Shown here piece after piece: positions 24,130 to 33,031 of a stretch of 64,000 nucleotides of DNA. Below the pieces are notes generated by a model, which was not told the DNA's origin, did no database searches, and worked only from the letters and a program-made list of their open reading frames with translations. The DNA comes from Hyphomicrobium sp. Its GTDB lineage: Bacteria > Pseudomonadota > Alphaproteobacteria > Rhizobiales > Hyphomicrobiaceae. Every line of letters starts with the position of its first letter. The stretch's first letter is position 1. The stretch lies in the NCBI GenBank assembly GCA_022843145.1, contig JALHOF010000011.1, positions 108,721 through 172,720 of the forward strand, written 5' to 3'. The position numbers and the translations under genes are program-made.

Positions 24130-24876
24130 ATGAGCGTTGCAGCACCTACCCAGACCCGCTGCCAACAGTGTCCGCTGAAGCGGCTCGAAATCTTCAGGGC
24201 CGTTTCGCCGGAAGAGCTCGCATTCATCGAGTACTTCAAATCGGGCGAATTCGTCACCGAGGTGGGTACGACCATCCTTCTCGAAGGCACCAATAGCCCG
24301 CATCTCTACACCGTGCTTTCGGGCTGGGGCTTCCGGTACAAGTCACTGGCGGACGGACGCAGGCAAATTTTGAACTTCGTGCTCCCGGGCGACTTCATGG
24401 GTCTGCAGGGTTCAATGTTCAACGAAATGCAGCATTCGGTCGAAAGCCTCACCCCTATGGTGCTGTGCGTATTCCCGCGCGACAAATTATGGTCGCTCTA
24501 TGCAAAGCATCCCAGCCTCGCCTTCGATCTGACATGGCTCGCCTCGCGCAGTGAGCGCCTCCTCGACGAGAACCTGCTCAGTGTGGGACGACGGTCGGCT
24601 ATTGAGCGCGTGGCGTTCGTCCTCCTTGACCTCTTTCTCCGCGCCCGGCAGCTCGCCCTGACGCAGAACAACCGGCTGAAGATCCCGTTCACGCAGCAGC
24701 ATCTCGCAGACTCTCTGGGCCTGTCGCTCGTCCACACCAACAAGACTTTGAACGCTCTGACAAGCCGCCGCTTGATCCGCTGGAAACCGGGCGCGATCGA
24801 GATTCTGGATGAGGCGAAACTTGCCGAACTGGCCAATCACGAAACTTCGGTATCGACACTCCGCCCCCTGATCTAA
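24130..24876 (+). CDS. Crp/Fnr family transcriptional regulator
   Basis: The 248-residue protein has an N-terminal cyclic-nucleotide-like sensor domain (about 25-140) and a C-terminal winged helix (about 150-220, PFTQQHLADSLGLSLVHTNK) followed by LTSRRLIRWKPGAIEI. It has Cys11 and Cys14 (RCQQCPLKR) and Cys113, matching three of the four Fnr iron-sulphur ligands. The third N-terminal cysteine is absent, so an oxygen-labile cluster is uncertain. The ATG at 24130 is preferred over 24100 because GGAG precedes it, although the spacing is long. It is divergent from the DUF1328 gene. Confidence 0.88.
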   Translation: MSVAAPTQTRCQQCPLKRLEIFRAVSPEELAFIEYFKSGEFVTEVGTTILLEGTNSPHLYTVLSGWGFRYKSLADGRRQILNFVLPGDFMGLQGSMFNEMQHSVESLTPMVLCVFPRDKLWSLYAKHPSLAFDLTWLASRSERLLDENLLSVGRRSAIERVAFVLLDLFLRARQLALTQNNRLKIPFTQQHLADSLGLSLVHTNKTLNALTSRRLIRWKPGAIEILDEAKLAELANHETSVSTLRPLI

Positions 24877-24914
24877 CGTGCCACATGTTCAGCGCGCAGC
24901 AGCGAGTTAGTCGA

Positions 24915-25307
24915 TCAACGGCGTGATTTCGACTTCAGGCGGGCCAAATCCCCTTCGAGCCGCGTCTCCACTCTTTTCGATCTCTTGCCCGCCTTGGCGG
25001 CGGCAGCGGCCTTGGCCTCCAGCTCGGCGATCCGGACCTGCACCTCCCGCGCGGCGAATGCCTCGGATTTTCCACCCATCGTCGAGACCGAACCGTCCGA
25101 AACCGATTTGCCAGACGCGATGCGGGCGCGCACTTCCGACTTGAACGTCTTGAGCGCCTTGTTCAACGATGCGGTTTCTTTGGACTTCCCCGTCAGACGC
25201 CCCGCTGCGACCTTGTTTTTTTTCCCAGTCCGCTTGGCCGCAACTGATTTTTTGCGCGTCGATGACGTTGCATCGACGCGAGCGGACTGGCGCTTGGACT
25301 TCGGCAT
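24915..25307 (-). CDS. Hypothetical lysine-rich basic protein
   Basis: I do not recognise a family. The 130-residue protein is very rich in Lys, Arg, Ala and Ser, with a histone-like N-terminus (MPKSKRQSARVDATSSTRKK) and a predicted helical C-terminal half with an EAKAAAAAKAGKR stretch. It could bind nucleic acid; that is only from composition. No clear ribosome-binding site precedes the ATG. It converges on the Crp/Fnr gene, 38 nt away. Confidence 0.55.
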   Translation of the reverse strand: MPKSKRQSARVDATSSTRKKSVAAKRTGKKNKVAAGRLTGKSKETASLNKALKTFKSEVRARIASGKSVSDGSVSTMGGKSEAFAAREVQVRIAELEAKAAAAAKAGKRSKRVETRLEGDLARLKSKSRR

Positions 25308-25436
25308 ATCGGTGACCGCTGCTTAGGTTGTTGACCGACCGTTCCGCGATCTTCGGTGCACTGGGCGGCTTGTCGGATGAACCACGGGGGTAATGGCTCG
25401 GTCGCACCGCCGAGGCCGACGCCGAACTGTCGCACG

Positions 25437-25631
25437 TTAAGCAAACAAGCGCTTCAACGCATCGAGATCCATCTCGTCCGTGACGCCGTGCTCGATGGGG
25501 AACGAAGTCTGCGCCGAATCGGCCAGCGACGGCTGATGCCCCATGCGATCTACGTTTCGGGCACCAGCTAAGCCGTTCACGTCACACTGCGAGACGTCGA
25601 ATTGATCCGTAAGGCTTGAGACGTCGAACAT
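25437..25631 (-). CDS. Hypothetical small protein
   Basis: A 64-residue open frame (MFDVSSLTDQFDVSQCDV ... DEMDLDALKRLFA) with codon use like its neighbours and GGGTGG about 8 nt upstream of the ATG. A GTG at 25640 is an alternative start. No family, signal peptide or membrane helix is evident. It lies among stress-type genes but has no exact EcfG promoter: GGAAC at 25686-25690 is not followed by CGTT. Confidence 0.4.
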   Translation of the reverse strand: MFDVSSLTDQFDVSQCDVNGLAGARNVDRMGHQPSLADSAQTSFPIEHGVTDEMDLDALKRLFA

Positions 25632-25734
25632 GACTGCCACCCTGATCGCAAACAGATGACACTATAAGTCGCGTGGCATGCGATGGTTCCCTCACCGGCT
25701 CCACTTCTTCGCTTCGATCCCTACCGGAACGGAA

Positions 25735-25764
25735 CAGCGCCCCGCGGAATGCCGCGGGGCGCTG
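25735..25764 (-). terminator. 13-bp hairpin downstream of the CsbD gene
   Basis: A perfect 13-bp stem (CAGCGCCCCGCGG/CCGCGGGGCGCTG) with a 4-nt loop lies 80 nt after the csbD-like stop. The T content after it is low on both strands, so it is a very stable 3' end or Rho-assisted terminator. Confidence 0.55.
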
Positions 25765-25844
25765 CGTGTCAATCGCCTTGATCCGTCTGAACTTGGAGAC
25801 CGGCACGGGGGTGCGGCAACCACTTTTCAGACGTTAAGCGGCGA

Positions 25845-26213
25845 TCAACGGCCGATGGTGCGCTTGACGTCGCCCGACAGCTTCTGGGCTTCGCCCTTGA
25901 CTTCCTGCGCAATGCCGTCCGCCTCGAGGTCGGTCGAGCCGGTCACACGGCCGATGCCCTGCTTGACCTTTCCGACTGCTTCGTTGGCGTAACCCTTCAC
26001 CTTGTCGGTCGTGCTCGACGACGTGACAGCGTCGGATGCATCGGAAACCGCTTCCTTGGCTTCGCCCATGGCCTGCTGGCCCTCGCCCTTGATTTCCTGG
26101 ATCTTGCCCTCGGCTTCCAGCTTCTCCGAACCGACAACGCGGCCGACGCCCTGCTTGATATTGCCCGCTGCCTCGTTGGCGTAGCCCTTGATCTTGTCGC
26201 TGGTGCTCGTCAT
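25845..26213 (-). CDS. Tandem-CsbD stress protein
   Basis: CsbD-like proteins are small, highly expressed general-stress proteins of unknown mechanism. This 122-residue protein contains two copies of the domain: residues 4-52 (DKIKGYANEAAGNIKQGVG ... EIKGEGQQAMGEAK) and 70-118 (DKVKGYANEAVGKVKQGIG ... EVKGEAQKLSGDVK), joined by an Ser/Ala/Asp linker. Most family members have one copy. AAGGAG precedes the ATG at 26213. A perfect EcfG promoter lies about 100 bp upstream. Confidence 0.9.
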   Translation of the reverse strand: MTSTSDKIKGYANEAAGNIKQGVGRVVGSEKLEAEGKIQEIKGEGQQAMGEAKEAVSDASDAVTSSSTTDKVKGYANEAVGKVKQGIGRVTGSTDLEADGIAQEVKGEAQKLSGDVKRTIGR

Positions 26214-26601
26214 GAGAAACTCCTTTTTCTGCTCTCTGCGGTGTCTGCATGGATAAGGCTGTGTGACCTGGTGCATGCAGCGCTTGGCGCTTCAGATCAC
26301 ATGCAGCTAGAACGCCGTCGCCCATATCGGGTTCCACACGGCTGCCTTTTTCTTCGCACGGACGATGCCGTCAAGACGACGCACCTCGAGTGTCGTCGCT
26401 AGGCAACCCCCAAGGGGATTTAACAACCAGCCCGAGCCCGACGCCAAACTTGCGGTGGCGCAGCCCGCCGATTGCGCCATCGAAAGTACGGTGCAACGAA
26501 ACCATGCGGTGCGCGTTGTCGGAGCGTAGCAACACGCCTTCGCGATCGTCGGTCGATGGTCAGGAAGGATTTGCCGGCTGCTTTTTCTCGGGGATCCAAA
26601 C
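26214..26601. other. Divergent intergenic region, csbD-like gene / AI-2E exporter
   Basis: This 388-bp gap contains the EcfG promoter of the csbD-like gene at 26311-26335. The remaining 260 bp towards the plus-strand exporter gene contain no open frame or hairpin I would defend. A promoter for the exporter must lie here but I cannot pick one out. Confidence 0.5.
26311..26335 (-). promoter_or_regulatory. EcfG promoter for the tandem CsbD gene
   Basis: GGAAC (26331-26335) and CGTT (26311-26314) on the minus strand are 16 nt apart, an exact match, pointing at the csbD-like gene. Confidence 0.8.
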
Positions 26602-28476
26602 ATGCCGCTTTTCGCCGACAACGTGCGCAATCTCTATGCTTCACTCGTTGTTGTCGCGCTGGTCATCGCAGCGCTGGTTCTAGGCCAAGACATTCTCATT
26701 CCTTTGGCCGTTGCAACACTCATCGCGTTCATTCTCAACCCGATCGTGCGGCGTTTGATGAATTGGCGCGTGCCTGAGGGACTTGCCGTCAGTCTTGTGC
26801 TCATGGGCGTAATTGCCGCAACAGTAATGATGTCGACCGTGCTCACGACCCAGATGTTGTCGCTTGCGGCGGAACTGCAGACCTACAAACAGAACCTCGT
26901 CGAGAAGGTGCGCTATGTATCGGCCTTCGGCAAAGGTGAAGGGGCGATCAAGCGCGCAACCGATGCGGTCGAGAATTTGGGCGCGGCCATCGAGAACGAA
27001 TTCCGGCCTGTCGCGGGGACGCCGCCGACCACGTCGCCGCAACCAGGCGCCGCCCCGTCGAAGCCTGTAGTTGGTCCTGCGGTTGTTCCGAATTCCGGCA
27101 AACAGATCGCCGACACCGAAGACGGATCGCTGTCGGCGCTGAAGATCCTCGGCGCGCCGCTCGCGAAAACCGCTCTTACGCTTCTTTTCACGCTATTCCT
27201 TCTGCTTCAGCACCAAGATCTGCGAGACCGGATCGTACGTGTCGCGGGAACCGACAATCTCAGTGGCACAACTGCCGCCATGGACGACGCCGGCACCCGG
27301 CTATCGCGATTGTTTCTCGCACAAGCGATGCTGAACGTCGGCTTTGGCGTCTTCGTCGGCATCGCGCTCGCCGTCATCGGCGTCCCCAACCCTATCCTCT
27401 GGGGCGTTCTCACGGCGATCATGCGGTTCGTGCCGTTCATCGGGTCGTTTATCGCAGCCGTGCCGCCCATCATCCTTGCCGCCGCGGTCGATCCCGGTTG
27501 GGGCATGGCGATCGCGACGCTGGTGCTGTTCGCGGTCGGCGAACCGGTCATGGGCCACATGGTCGAGCCGCTCGTTCTCGGCAAAAGGGCCGGACTGTCG
27601 CCATTCGCGATGGTGGTGTCGGCAAGCTTTTGGACGCTGATCTGGGGGCCTCTCGGCCTCATTCTGGCGGCGCCGCTGACCATGTTGCTCGTCGTTCTTG
27701 GCCGTTACATTTCTGGGCTCGAGGTCGTTAGCGTGCTGCTCGGCGACGAGCGAGCACTGACGCCAGATCAGGAACTTTACGGGCGGATCCTGGCCGGGGA
27801 CGAGCCGGAGGCCGTGGCTCAGATCACCGAAGCGGTCAGCGCCACGTCGATCGTCGACGTCAACGACAAGATCGTGTTGCCTGCACTGCAGATCGCGGCG
27901 TTCGACATTCGCCGCGGGAAGCTTGATGCTGACCGCGTGAACCTGGCCCAGGATGCGATGCGTGAAGTGATCGAGTTCATGACGGATGTGGTGAACGAAG
28001 CAGCTTCAAAGCGCACGACCGAACCGGGTGAACGGCCGACAGCACTGATCGTGCCCGCGCGCGGCCAAATTGACGCGCTCGCTGCTGAGATCGTCGCCGT
28101 ATCCCTCAAGTCTTCCTCGGGCGTAGCAACTTCCGTGGTCACGGGCTCGGCAGGGCTATCGGCCCTGGCGAACGAGAGGGATATCACCCGGACCAAGCCG
28201 TTCGACGCGGTCGTTATCGCCACGGTCGGCGGCATGGATCCACGCCACCTCGCGATCATGATGCGGCGTGCGGAACGCGATTTCCCCAGCGCACGGGTGT
28301 CAGCACTCGACTATGGCGGCACCACCATCATTCCCGGATCATCTCCAAGTGCCGAAAAATTGGCCCGGTTCGACAGCCTGGTGAAGCTTGCCGCCTCGTT
28401 GAATTTCACACCGACGCGGTCGACAGAGGAAATCGAGCGTCCAGGGCCAAACCTGAAGGCTGCGCTTGCGTCGTGA
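26602..28476 (+). CDS. AI-2E family transporter with long C-terminal extension
   Basis: The 624-residue protein starts with the AI-2E/PerM membrane region (residues 1-400): helices at about 10-40 and 60-80, a soluble segment with a proline-rich loop near 145-160, then the conserved C-terminal helices including GIALAVIGVPNPILWGVLTA and LILAAPLTMLLVVLGRYI. The last 220 residues form a soluble extension (VDVNDKIVLPALQIAAFD, then IVPARGQIDALAAEIV) that typical 350-residue members lack. The family exports small molecules; the substrate is unknown. GGGGAT lies upstream of the ATG. It is divergent from the csbD-like gene. Confidence 0.85.
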   Translation: MPLFADNVRNLYASLVVVALVIAALVLGQDILIPLAVATLIAFILNPIVRRLMNWRVPEGLAVSLVLMGVIAATVMMSTVLTTQMLSLAAELQTYKQNLVEKVRYVSAFGKGEGAIKRATDAVENLGAAIENEFRPVAGTPPTTSPQPGAAPSKPVVGPAVVPNSGKQIADTEDGSLSALKILGAPLAKTALTLLFTLFLLLQHQDLRDRIVRVAGTDNLSGTTAAMDDAGTRLSRLFLAQAMLNVGFGVFVGIALAVIGVPNPILWGVLTAIMRFVPFIGSFIAAVPPIILAAAVDPGWGMAIATLVLFAVGEPVMGHMVEPLVLGKRAGLSPFAMVVSASFWTLIWGPLGLILAAPLTMLLVVLGRYISGLEVVSVLLGDERALTPDQELYGRILAGDEPEAVAQITEAVSATSIVDVNDKIVLPALQIAAFDIRRGKLDADRVNLAQDAMREVIEFMTDVVNEAASKRTTEPGERPTALIVPARGQIDALAAEIVAVSLKSSSGVATSVVTGSAGLSALANERDITRTKPFDAVVIATVGGMDPRHLAIMMRRAERDFPSARVSALDYGGTTIIPGSSPSAEKLARFDSLVKLAASLNFTPTRSTEEIERPGPNLKAALAS

Positions 28477-28613
28477 CGGCGAGCCGCTTTCTTAGCGGCC
28501 CGCCGCAACTTTCTCTGGAGCCGAGCGTTCTAAACACATGACCTCGGCGTGCCGCACTCAAAACGACAAGGTCAGTCAGTTTTACCAAGCCAACACCGAA
28601 GTGGAATTCCACC

Positions 28614-28691
28614 ATGAAGAATGTCCTCCTGTGGATGCTCGGCGTCCCGCTTTCGCTTCTCGTCGTTCTCAACATCGCCGGCGTGCTCTGA
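28614..28691 (+). CDS. 25-residue hydrophobic small protein
   Basis: The short frame encodes MKNVLLWMLGVPLSLLVVLN then IAGVL. It is one membrane helix with a lysine near the N-terminus, resembling tiny single-span proteins seen in other proteobacteria (a weak similarity from memory). GTGGA lies about 9 nt upstream. It precedes the 70-residue gene by 41 nt in the same direction, so the two may share a transcript. Confidence 0.5.
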   Translation: MKNVLLWMLGVPLSLLVVLNIAGVL

Positions 28692-28732
28692 CGCTGGCGA
28701 GACCTGCCCTGGACAAGATCACGGAGGCGAAC

Positions 28733-28945
28733 ATGTCGGTTCAAGCATCCACGATTATCGACTTCGTCGCTGGACGGCTCGATCGAGAGGCTGCTCGTGA
28801 CGTCGAGCGCGCGTCCAAATTCGATGCGCGTCTCGCCACCGCAATTTCAGATGCACGCGCACTCAACGCCCGCATGCAGGCGCGGCTGGCGATCATAGCC
28901 CCGGGCCAGGGGAATAAGACATGCCGCTCGCAGCCGAACCACTGA
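28733..28945 (+). CDS. Small putative anti-sigma-like protein
   Basis: The 70-residue product begins MSVQASTIIDFVAGRLDREA then ARDVERASKFDARLATAIS. The pattern of a short helix, GRLD, and a second helix with RDVE and ARLA resembles the N-terminal domain of membrane anti-sigma factors (LxxYVDGxLxxxxxxxVExHLxxxPxLAxxL), but there is no zinc-binding HxxxCxxC and no membrane anchor. The ATG at 28733 has GGAGG 6 nt upstream. Function unknown. Confidence 0.6.
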   Translation: MSVQASTIIDFVAGRLDREAARDVERASKFDARLATAISDARALNARMQARLAIIAPGQGNKTCRSQPNH

Positions 28946-28969
28946 CTTCGGTTCGCATTGCCCGTTTGA

Positions 28970-30769
28970 TTATGTCGGGTTGAGGTCGCCGATGGGATCG
29001 TTGGTCCCGATCGACGGGTTGGAAACCCGCCGCGGGAAATCCAACACAAATCGCAACCCGTCGGCGTCGAAGTGGGTCTGTCCAGTTCCACGTAGAGCGC
29101 GGGCAATGGACGAAATGACGTGCGTCCCGAAGCCGGCGCTGTCTGGCGCGGTGACCGCAGGTCCACCAGTTTCCTTCCAAACCCAAGCGACCCGTTCGCC
29201 ATCGTCAGGCGTGTGCAGTGACCATGTAACCGTCACGACGCCAGAGGGCAGCGACCACGCACCGTACTTGGTGGCGTTTGTCGCCAGCTCGTTGATCAAC
29301 AAACTGAACTGAACCGCTTCGTTCCTCGGTATTTCCAGCGCTGGTCCGTCGACGTGCAAGGCCGCGCGCCGGCTTGACGTGTAGGCCGAGAGAATATCTT
29401 GCACGAACGATTTGAGATCCGGCGAGAAGGCCGGATCTGGACGCAGCATGTCGTGAACCTTCGCGAGCGCACCGAGGCGCTCACGGAACGCACCGATGAA
29501 CGCAGGCATCGACTTGGAATGACGCGCCGTTTGCGACGCGATGGCTGACACCACCGTCAGCGTATTCTTGACCCGGTGGATGAGCTCGTTATTCGCGAGT
29601 TGAACCTCATCCTGCGCGCGACGGCGTTCGGCGACCTCGGCTGATAGGCGAACTGCTGCAATGGCCGATTGTTCTCGGGCATGTGAGACGGACGCGGCGA
29701 TGCCCGCCAGCAGTGTCGATATGATGAGACCACCCCACCACGCGATCGACGGCACCGACCAGTCGACCGACCGCTCCAGTGCCGGTAGAGAAGAAAGCCG
29801 GAGCACGAAGCTCTGCTCGCCCGTCGATGCGTCGACGATCGCCGTCGCCAAGGGGGCATTCGGCACTCTGGACAGCGGACTTCCTGCTTTCGGCTGCGCG
29901 CTATCGTAGACTTTCGACGTTTCCTCCGGCCCCGTACCGTAGAACGCTTCCACCCTGACCAAAGATACGGTCGTCGCCAGGTTCTTCGCGAACGATCGCT
30001 CCAGAAAATTGCGCAATCGGAAGATGCTGTAAACGAACCCTTTGATACGCGCGCGCCGCTGCTCCAGCGTCGGCGGAATGTCGGCGCCCTCATAGATCGG
30101 GTAGTAGAGCAGCGCACCCTGCTGCACGTCGACGTCGGTTTCCTGCTTCAGCGTTACGCTATCGGTTAGAACAGCCTGTGCCGTGTCGATAGCTCGGCTC
30201 ATCGCGACCTGCCGTGTTGGGTCAGACCACATATCAAAACCGAGAGCGCGCGCATTGCGCCAGTCTTCGGGCTCGATGAAGAGAATAGCGGTCTTGAACG
30301 GCCGATCGCCCTCGGGGTGAACACGGAAGTCAGTCACGCCGGCATCGCGTTGTCGCGCTTCGAGCTGGCCGACCTCGAGGTTGCGGACAACTTCAACATA
30401 GCCAATCCCCTGCATCCCGGGAAATTCGCGCTCCATGAACAAGCCGGACCCGAACCTGCGCCAGGATTCCCGATTGGGCGTGCCGGTCGCATTCACGAAT
30501 GCCGCCGCGGAACGCAGAAGCTGGGCGTAAGAAGCGACAAGATCAACGACGGTGTCGCGAGTCATGGCCGCGTGAGTCGACATGCGCGCATTGAGTTCGC
30601 GACGCGGCGTCTCGCGCGCAATCCAGCTGAACAAAACGGTGGCGCTCAAAGCGAGGATCAGCGTCGCGAGCGCGGGCCAATAACGTAGGTAACTCTGCAA
30701 TTTGGGGATATTCCAGCCGGCTGACGTAGGCGTCCCGGTCCATGTCGAAATTGACTCGGAACTCATCAT
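28970..30769 (-). CDS. CHASE-domain HWE sensor histidine kinase
   Basis: The 599-residue membrane kinase has a first helix at about residues 31-52, a periplasmic CHASE domain (about 80-320, with FGSGLFMEREFPGMQGIGYVE and FRVHPEGDRPFKTAILFIEP), a second helix near 330-350, then the HWE transmitter. The phosphoacceptor segment is NNELIHRVKNTLTVVSAIA (His near 397), the N-box LLINELATNATKYGAW, and the WVWKETGGPAV motif. Start 30769 is chosen for GGAAGTGAG upstream; the frame is open to 30802. No response regulator lies beside it, so it may feed PhyR. The CHASE ligand is unknown. Confidence 0.88.
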   Translation of the reverse strand: MMSSESISTWTGTPTSAGWNIPKLQSYLRYWPALATLILALSATVLFSWIARETPRRELNARMSTHAAMTRDTVVDLVASYAQLLRSAAAFVNATGTPNRESWRRFGSGLFMEREFPGMQGIGYVEVVRNLEVGQLEARQRDAGVTDFRVHPEGDRPFKTAILFIEPEDWRNARALGFDMWSDPTRQVAMSRAIDTAQAVLTDSVTLKQETDVDVQQGALLYYPIYEGADIPPTLEQRRARIKGFVYSIFRLRNFLERSFAKNLATTVSLVRVEAFYGTGPEETSKVYDSAQPKAGSPLSRVPNAPLATAIVDASTGEQSFVLRLSSLPALERSVDWSVPSIAWWGGLIISTLLAGIAASVSHAREQSAIAAVRLSAEVAERRRAQDEVQLANNELIHRVKNTLTVVSAIASQTARHSKSMPAFIGAFRERLGALAKVHDMLRPDPAFSPDLKSFVQDILSAYTSSRRAALHVDGPALEIPRNEAVQFSLLINELATNATKYGAWSLPSGVVTVTWSLHTPDDGERVAWVWKETGGPAVTAPDSAGFGTHVISSIARALRGTGQTHFDADGLRFVLDFPRRVSNPSIGTNDPIGDLNPT

Positions 30770-31046
30770 TCTCACTTCCAGTGGAGGCGCATCGATCTGC
30801 ATTCAAACTATTGCAACGTATCGCATCCAATCACACCGAACCAGGGAGGAGTATCTTAGAATTCGGCGGAATGGCCGGCGAAAGATGCAATGGTAAATGA
30901 CACCATGCCTGGAGCCGCGATTGTCGCGACGCCACGGGAACTCGCTACGCTAGGCCGCTGGCGACCCCGGCGATAGTAGATTTGACATACACGGGACCAC
31001 GCGCACCCAACGCGATCATTGCGCATGCACCCGAGATCGAACGCCG

Positions 31047-32828
31047 TCATCCAGCGGTCAACGGCCAGACATACGCGATCATCGGCAACGCGACGCCGGC
31101 AACGATCAGCGTCAGCGGCGCACCGAGGCGTGGATAGTCGCTGAACTTGTATCCGCCCGGCCCCATGACGAGTGTGCACGACTGATGGCCGAACGGCGTG
31201 AGGAAGTCGCACGACGCTCCAATGGCAACCGCCATCAGGAACGCATCGACATTGAGGCCTGATGCCTTGGCGAAGCTCGCCGCGATCGGCCCCATCAACA
31301 GCACCGTCGCCGCGTTGTTGAGGATCGGTGTGACCAGCATCGTGGCGAACATGACGGCCGCCAATGCCATCATCGGAGAGACGCCGCCCAGCCAGACTCT
31401 CACGAAAGCGGACACGACCTCTGTTCCGCCTGAGGTCTGCACCGCCGTCGTCACAGGGATCAATGCCGCCATCAGGATGATGATCGAAGGGTCGATGGCC
31501 TCGTACATCTCGCCCGGACGCATCACACGCGTAATCGCCAACACGACGACGGCGGCGAGAAACGAGATGGCGATCGGGGTGAGGTCGAGGCTGGCGGCGG
31601 CGACGGCAGCCGCCATGAGACCGAGCGGCAGCCAGCCGCTGCCCCGGCGGCCAAGTTCGATCTTGCGGTCGGCGAGCGGCAGCAGCCCGAGCTCGCGAAC
31701 CAGAAATCCGACATGGTCGATGTCGCCTTGCAGCGCGAGCACGTCGCCTTCCTTGAACGGTTGCGCGCCGATGCGTGTCGTCCGCCTGCGGCCCTGGCGG
31801 CTGACGGCGAGCAGATTGACGCCCAATTCACGCAGCCGCATGGACTCCGCCGTTCGGCCGACGAGATCGGACGACGCACTCACGACGACCTCGATCGTGC
31901 CGATCTCGGTTGACCCGGCATGCTCCTCCGAGAGTTCCTTGTCCCCGACAAGAACGAGCTGCCCTTCGTCGACCACTCGCTTCAACTGGGCAGCATCAGC
32001 CTCGATCGCGATGACATCGCCCACCGCCAGCCGCCACGAGCGTTGCGGCACACGGATCGTCCGGCCTCCGGTCGTCAACGCGATGACTGTCACTTCACCG
32101 TCGGCAATCGCCTCGAGATCGCCGATCGTCTTGCCGTCGAATGGCGACTCTTCGCCAACCCGCGCCTCCGTCACGAAATCAGAAATCCTGAACTTCGATT
32201 CCGGAGACGGTGCGCCCTTGCGATCACGCGGCAGCAGCCGCCAGGCGACCGAGAGATACAGGACACCCGCCAGTGCGACGGCGCCGCCGACGGGCGCGAA
32301 GTCGAACATGCTGAACGGCATCCCGGAAACGTCTTGCCGTACGTTCGAAATCAAAAGATTGGGTGGCGTTCCGATCAGTGTCACCAATCCGCCGAGCAAG
32401 GAGCCGAAGGCGAGCGGCATCAGCACCACGGACGGCGAGCTTTTGGCGCGCTCGGCCGATGCGATCGCCAGCGGCATGATGATGGCCAGCGCGCCAATAT
32501 TGTTCATGAAGGCCGAAAGCACGGTCACCATGGCTGTCAGCCCGATCACCTGCGTGCCCGGACTGTCGAGCACGCCGCCGAACCGCCGGAGGCCCCGTTC
32601 CAGAATACCCGACTGTCGAATGGCGGCGCTGATGACGAGCACCAGCGCCACCGTTATCACCGCCGGATCTCCGAACCCGGAGAATGCATCCTTGGCCGGG
32701 ACGGCGCCCAATAGGACTGCCGCGAGAAGCGAGCAGATCGCAACGATGTCGTAACGCCATCTGCCCCACACGAAGAGCACGAGCGTCATGGCCAGCACGA
32801 GCGCAATCGCCATCTTGGGATCGATCAC
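31047..32828 (-). CDS. SLC13/DASS-type transporter with two RCK_C domains
   Basis: The 593-residue membrane protein has two clusters of membrane helices around a central soluble part (about residues 205-390) containing two TrkA-C/RCK_C-like domains (FDGKTIGDLEAIADGEVTVI and DLVGRTAESMRLRELGVNLLAVSR). The signature LSAFMNNIGALAIIMPLA and TLIGTPPNLLISN in the first half, and TPILNNAATVLLMGPIA and TPFGHQSCTLVMGPGGY in the second, are typical of the Na+-coupled anion (dicarboxylate or sulfate) family. The substrate cannot be decided. It lies upstream of the CHASE kinase in the same direction, with a 277-bp gap in which I see nothing definite. Confidence 0.88.
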   Translation of the reverse strand: MIDPKMAIALVLAMTLVLFVWGRWRYDIVAICSLLAAVLLGAVPAKDAFSGFGDPAVITVALVLVISAAIRQSGILERGLRRFGGVLDSPGTQVIGLTAMVTVLSAFMNNIGALAIIMPLAIASAERAKSSPSVVLMPLAFGSLLGGLVTLIGTPPNLLISNVRQDVSGMPFSMFDFAPVGGAVALAGVLYLSVAWRLLPRDRKGAPSPESKFRISDFVTEARVGEESPFDGKTIGDLEAIADGEVTVIALTTGGRTIRVPQRSWRLAVGDVIAIEADAAQLKRVVDEGQLVLVGDKELSEEHAGSTEIGTIEVVVSASSDLVGRTAESMRLRELGVNLLAVSRQGRRRTTRIGAQPFKEGDVLALQGDIDHVGFLVRELGLLPLADRKIELGRRGSGWLPLGLMAAAVAAASLDLTPIAISFLAAVVVLAITRVMRPGEMYEAIDPSIIILMAALIPVTTAVQTSGGTEVVSAFVRVWLGGVSPMMALAAVMFATMLVTPILNNAATVLLMGPIAASFAKASGLNVDAFLMAVAIGASCDFLTPFGHQSCTLVMGPGGYKFSDYPRLGAPLTLIVAGVALPMIAYVWPLTAG

Positions 32829-33031
32829 TTGGGTCTCCGAGGTCGCTGATGCACGATCGTCGCGCAGGGTCTACCTACTAAAGGCAGACTTTGGGGTTCC
32901 GTTCACTGCAAACGTGGCACTTGCGCAGCGCGTGTGCGGGTTTGGCAACACCTCGTCATAACGATGCGAACGGGGGTTGCATCGACGCACCGATGCTGGT
33001 CCACTTCCATTGTCGATGAGGGGGAAAAGAC

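Noticed and set aside
31198..32754. Long plus-strand open frame opposite the SLC13-type transporter
   Set aside because: Low-complexity Ser/Arg-rich translation without a start signal; the minus-strand transporter explains the sequence.
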